Shown here one piece after another: positions 5,017 through 6,746 of a stretch of 6,746 nt of DNA. The stretch is from an uncultured Desulfuromonas sp. (GTDB taxonomy: Bacteria > Desulfobacterota > Desulfuromonadia > Desulfuromonadales > Trichloromonadaceae), in contig CALJLX010000674.1 of NCBI GenBank assembly GCA_937982495.1, forward strand, positions 1-6,746, read 5' to 3'. Under the pieces are notes generated by a model. The model saw nothing but the letters and a program-made list of their open reading frames with translations, had not been told where the DNA came from and searched no databases. How positions within the stretch are numbered: position 1 is the first letter of the stretch; the number at the start of each line of letters is the position of its first letter. Made by a program: the position numbers and the translations under genes.

Positions 5017-6746
5017 ATGGCGATGGAACGCCGATCGATTCGCATCGAAGGGATTGTCCAGGGGGTCGGCTTTCGCCCCTTCGTCTACCAGCTGGCGCGG
5101 CGTTGCGCCGTCACCGGCTGGGTGCGTAACGACAGTCGCGGGGTGCTGATCGAAGCGCAAGGGCCGGAGGCGTCGCTGGCGGATTTTTTACGCGGTCTGC
5201 GCGAGGAACATCCCCCCCTGGCGGCGATTTCCCGCTTCGAGACCTCGGCCTTGCCGACGGTCGCCGAGAGCGGCTTTTCCATTCTCGCCAGCGACGTCGC
5301 TCAGGCGAAGACCGCCCAGATCGCTCCCGATACCCACGTCTGCGCCGACTGCCTGCGGGAACTCTTCGACCCCGCCGACCGCCGCTACCTCTATCCCTTC
5401 ATCAACTGCACCAACTGCGGCCCCCGCTACACCATTGTCAGCGCCATCCCCTACGACCGGCCGAACACGACCATGGCCGCTTTCCCCCTCTGTCCCGCCT
5501 GCCGGGAAGAATATCGCGATCCGTCCTCCCGGCGCTTTCACGCCCAGCCCAACGCCTGCCCGGTCTGCGGGCCGCGTCTGGCCCTGGTCGACCGGAACGG
5601 GCACGCGATTGAGGGCGATGCCCTGGCTGAAGCGGTGGCTCGGCTCAAGCGGGGGGAGATCCTCGCCGTCAAGGGCTTGGGGGGCTACCATCTGGCGGCG
5701 GTCGCCGACAACGGCTCGGCGGTGGCCGAGCTGCGGCGGCGCAAGGCCCGCGACGAAAAACCTTTCGCTCTCATGGTCCGGGATCTGGCCGCCGCCCGGA
5801 ACCTGGCCGAAATCGACGAGACCGAACGGCGTCTGCTCGAAGGGCCGGAACGGCCCATCGTCCTGCTCCGCGCCCGCCCGGACCACGGCCTGTCGTCGCT
5901 GATCGCCCCGCGCAACCGCTACTTCGGCCTCATGCTTCCCTATACCCCGCTGCATCACCTGCTGCTGCGGGACTTTCCCGCGCTGGTGATGACCAGCGCC
6001 AACCTCACGGACGAGCCCATCGCCTTCGAGGACGAGGAAGCCCACCGACGGCTCGGTGGCATCGCCGACGCCTTTCTCAATCACAATCGCGCCATCCACA
6101 CTCGCGCCGACGACAGCATCGCGCGGGTCATGGCCGGCCGCCCCCTGCTGCTGCGCCGCTCCCGGGGATATGTGCCGCGTGCCGTCTTTCTTCCCGCCGC
6201 GCAGGCAAGCGTCCTCGCCGTCGGCGCCGAACTGAAGAATGCCGTCTGCCTGACCCAGGGGGATCGCGCCTATCTCAGCCAGCATATCGGCGATCTGAAA
6301 AATCTTGAAGTCCATGAATCTTTTGTCCGGACAATCAATCACTTGAAGAAACTCTTTGAAGTCGATCCGCAAGTTGTCGCCCACGATCTTCACCCCGATT
6401 ACGACTCCAGTCGCTATGCCGAAACGCTGCCCGGCGTGCGCCGGGTCGCGGTGCAGCATCACCATGCCCATCTCGCCTCTTGCATGGCCGAACACGGACT
6501 GACCGGCGAGGTTCTCGGGCTGATCTTCGACGGCATCGGTTACGGCGCCGACGGCTGTATCTGGGGTGGGGAGTTCCTCGCCGGCGGCTATGGCGGCTAC
6601 CGCCGCTTCGGTCATTTCCGTTACGTCCCCATGCCCGGCGGCGACGCCGCCACCCGGGAACCGGCGCGCATGGCGTTGAGCTATCTGCTGCAGGCCTTCG
6701 GCGCGGAACTGCCGCCGCTACCGGTAGTCAATACGATTCCCGCCGG
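5017..6746 (+). CDS. hypF: HypF, carbamoyltransferase for [NiFe]-hydrogenase maturation, 3' end missing
   Basis: HypF uses carbamoyl phosphate and ATP to carbamoylate the C-terminal cysteine of HypE, the first step in making the cyanide ligands of the [NiFe] centre; it acts in the cytoplasm. The 576 residues seen run off the window, against a usual length of about 750-780. The acylphosphatase domain (about 7-95) has GIVQGVGFRPF with R20 and the catalytic-type N38. Four CxxC pairs form the zinc-finger region (C109/112, C131/134, C159/162, C181/184). The YrdC-like domain (about 205-385) includes KGLGGYHL from K219 and MTSAN (325-329). The Kae1-like domain starts near VGAELKN (402-408) and carries VQHHHAH (479-485) and FDGIGYG (504-510). 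Start choice is uncertain: ATG 5017 follows AGGGGA (5008-5013), but in-frame ATGs at 4999 and 5023 and a GTG at 5014 are also possible. Other hyp genes may follow outside the window. No frameshift or missing key residue was seen. Confidence 0.97.
   Translation, partial: MAMERRSIRIEGIVQGVGFRPFVYQLARRCAVTGWVRNDSRGVLIEAQGPEASLADFLRGLREEHPPLAAISRFETSALPTVAESGFSILASDVAQAKTAQIAPDTHVCADCLRELFDPADRRYLYPFINCTNCGPRYTIVSAIPYDRPNTTMAAFPLCPACREEYRDPSSRRFHAQPNACPVCGPRLALVDRNGHAIEGDALAEAVARLKRGEILAVKGLGGYHLAAVADNGSAVAELRRRKARDEKPFALMVRDLAAARNLAEIDETERRLLEGPERPIVLLRARPDHGLSSLIAPRNRYFGLMLPYTPLHHLLLRDFPALVMTSANLTDEPIAFEDEEAHRRLGGIADAFLNHNRAIHTRADDSIARVMAGRPLLLRRSRGYVPRAVFLPAAQASVLAVGAELKNAVCLTQGDRAYLSQHIGDLKNLEVHESFVRTINHLKKLFEVDPQVVAHDLHPDYDSSRYAETLPGVRRVAVQHHHAHLASCMAEHGLTGEVLGLIFDGIGYGADGCIWGGEFLAGGYGGYRRFGHFRYVPMPGGDAATREPARMALSYLLQAFGAELPPLPVVNTIPA

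Noticed and set aside
5188..6615. 475-codon open frame on the minus strand
   Set aside because: It is antisense to hypF, which is unmistakable across the same bases. The translation shows no family motifs.

Overview
The window is G+C-rich DNA from a bacterium, most likely a delta-proteobacterium of the Desulfuromonas/Geobacter type. That placement is inferred from codon style, an NtrC-type two-component pair, a Na+/phosphate symporter-family protein with a PhoU-like tail, and a [NiFe]-hydrogenase maturation gene. It is not a proof of taxonomy.

Layout: (1) 1-1289, plus strand: 3' part of a membrane histidine kinase (end of TM2, HAMP, PAS, HisKA, HATPase). (2) 1393-2775, plus: its partner, an NtrC-family sigma-54-activating response regulator (receiver, AAA+, Fis-type HTH), followed by a strong intrinsic terminator at 2817-2852. 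(3) 2853-3119: a gene-free gap with an A+T-rich stretch (about 35% G+C by hand count over 2877-2984). It holds an 18-bp dyad, a very good -24/-12 sigma-54 promoter and a second strong terminator on the plus strand. Together these define a candidate noncoding RNA of about 115 nt (2985-3099). (4) 3120-4784, minus: Na+/Pi-cotransporter family protein, convergent with the candidate RNA. (5) 4785-5016: divergent intergenic region with weak promoter elements and a short heptad repeat. (6) 5017-6746, plus: hypF, open at the window edge.

The main discovery candidate is the unit sensor kinase - sigma-54 activator - sigma-54-dependent sRNA. The predicted sRNA sits directly downstream of the activator gene, between two terminators. 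It has no ATG or GTG and carries two copies of a CGTTTYAATCC...-type C-rich motif, one of them in the terminator loop, where it resembles an anti-Shine-Dalgarno. The arrangement parallels CbrAB-CrcZ, LuxO-Qrr1 and GlrR-GlmY, where sigma-54 activators control small RNAs, but the RNA sequence is not one I recognise. Nothing in the window shows what signal the kinase senses or what the RNA regulates. A partial complementarity to the region upstream of the transporter gene is noted as a weak lead.
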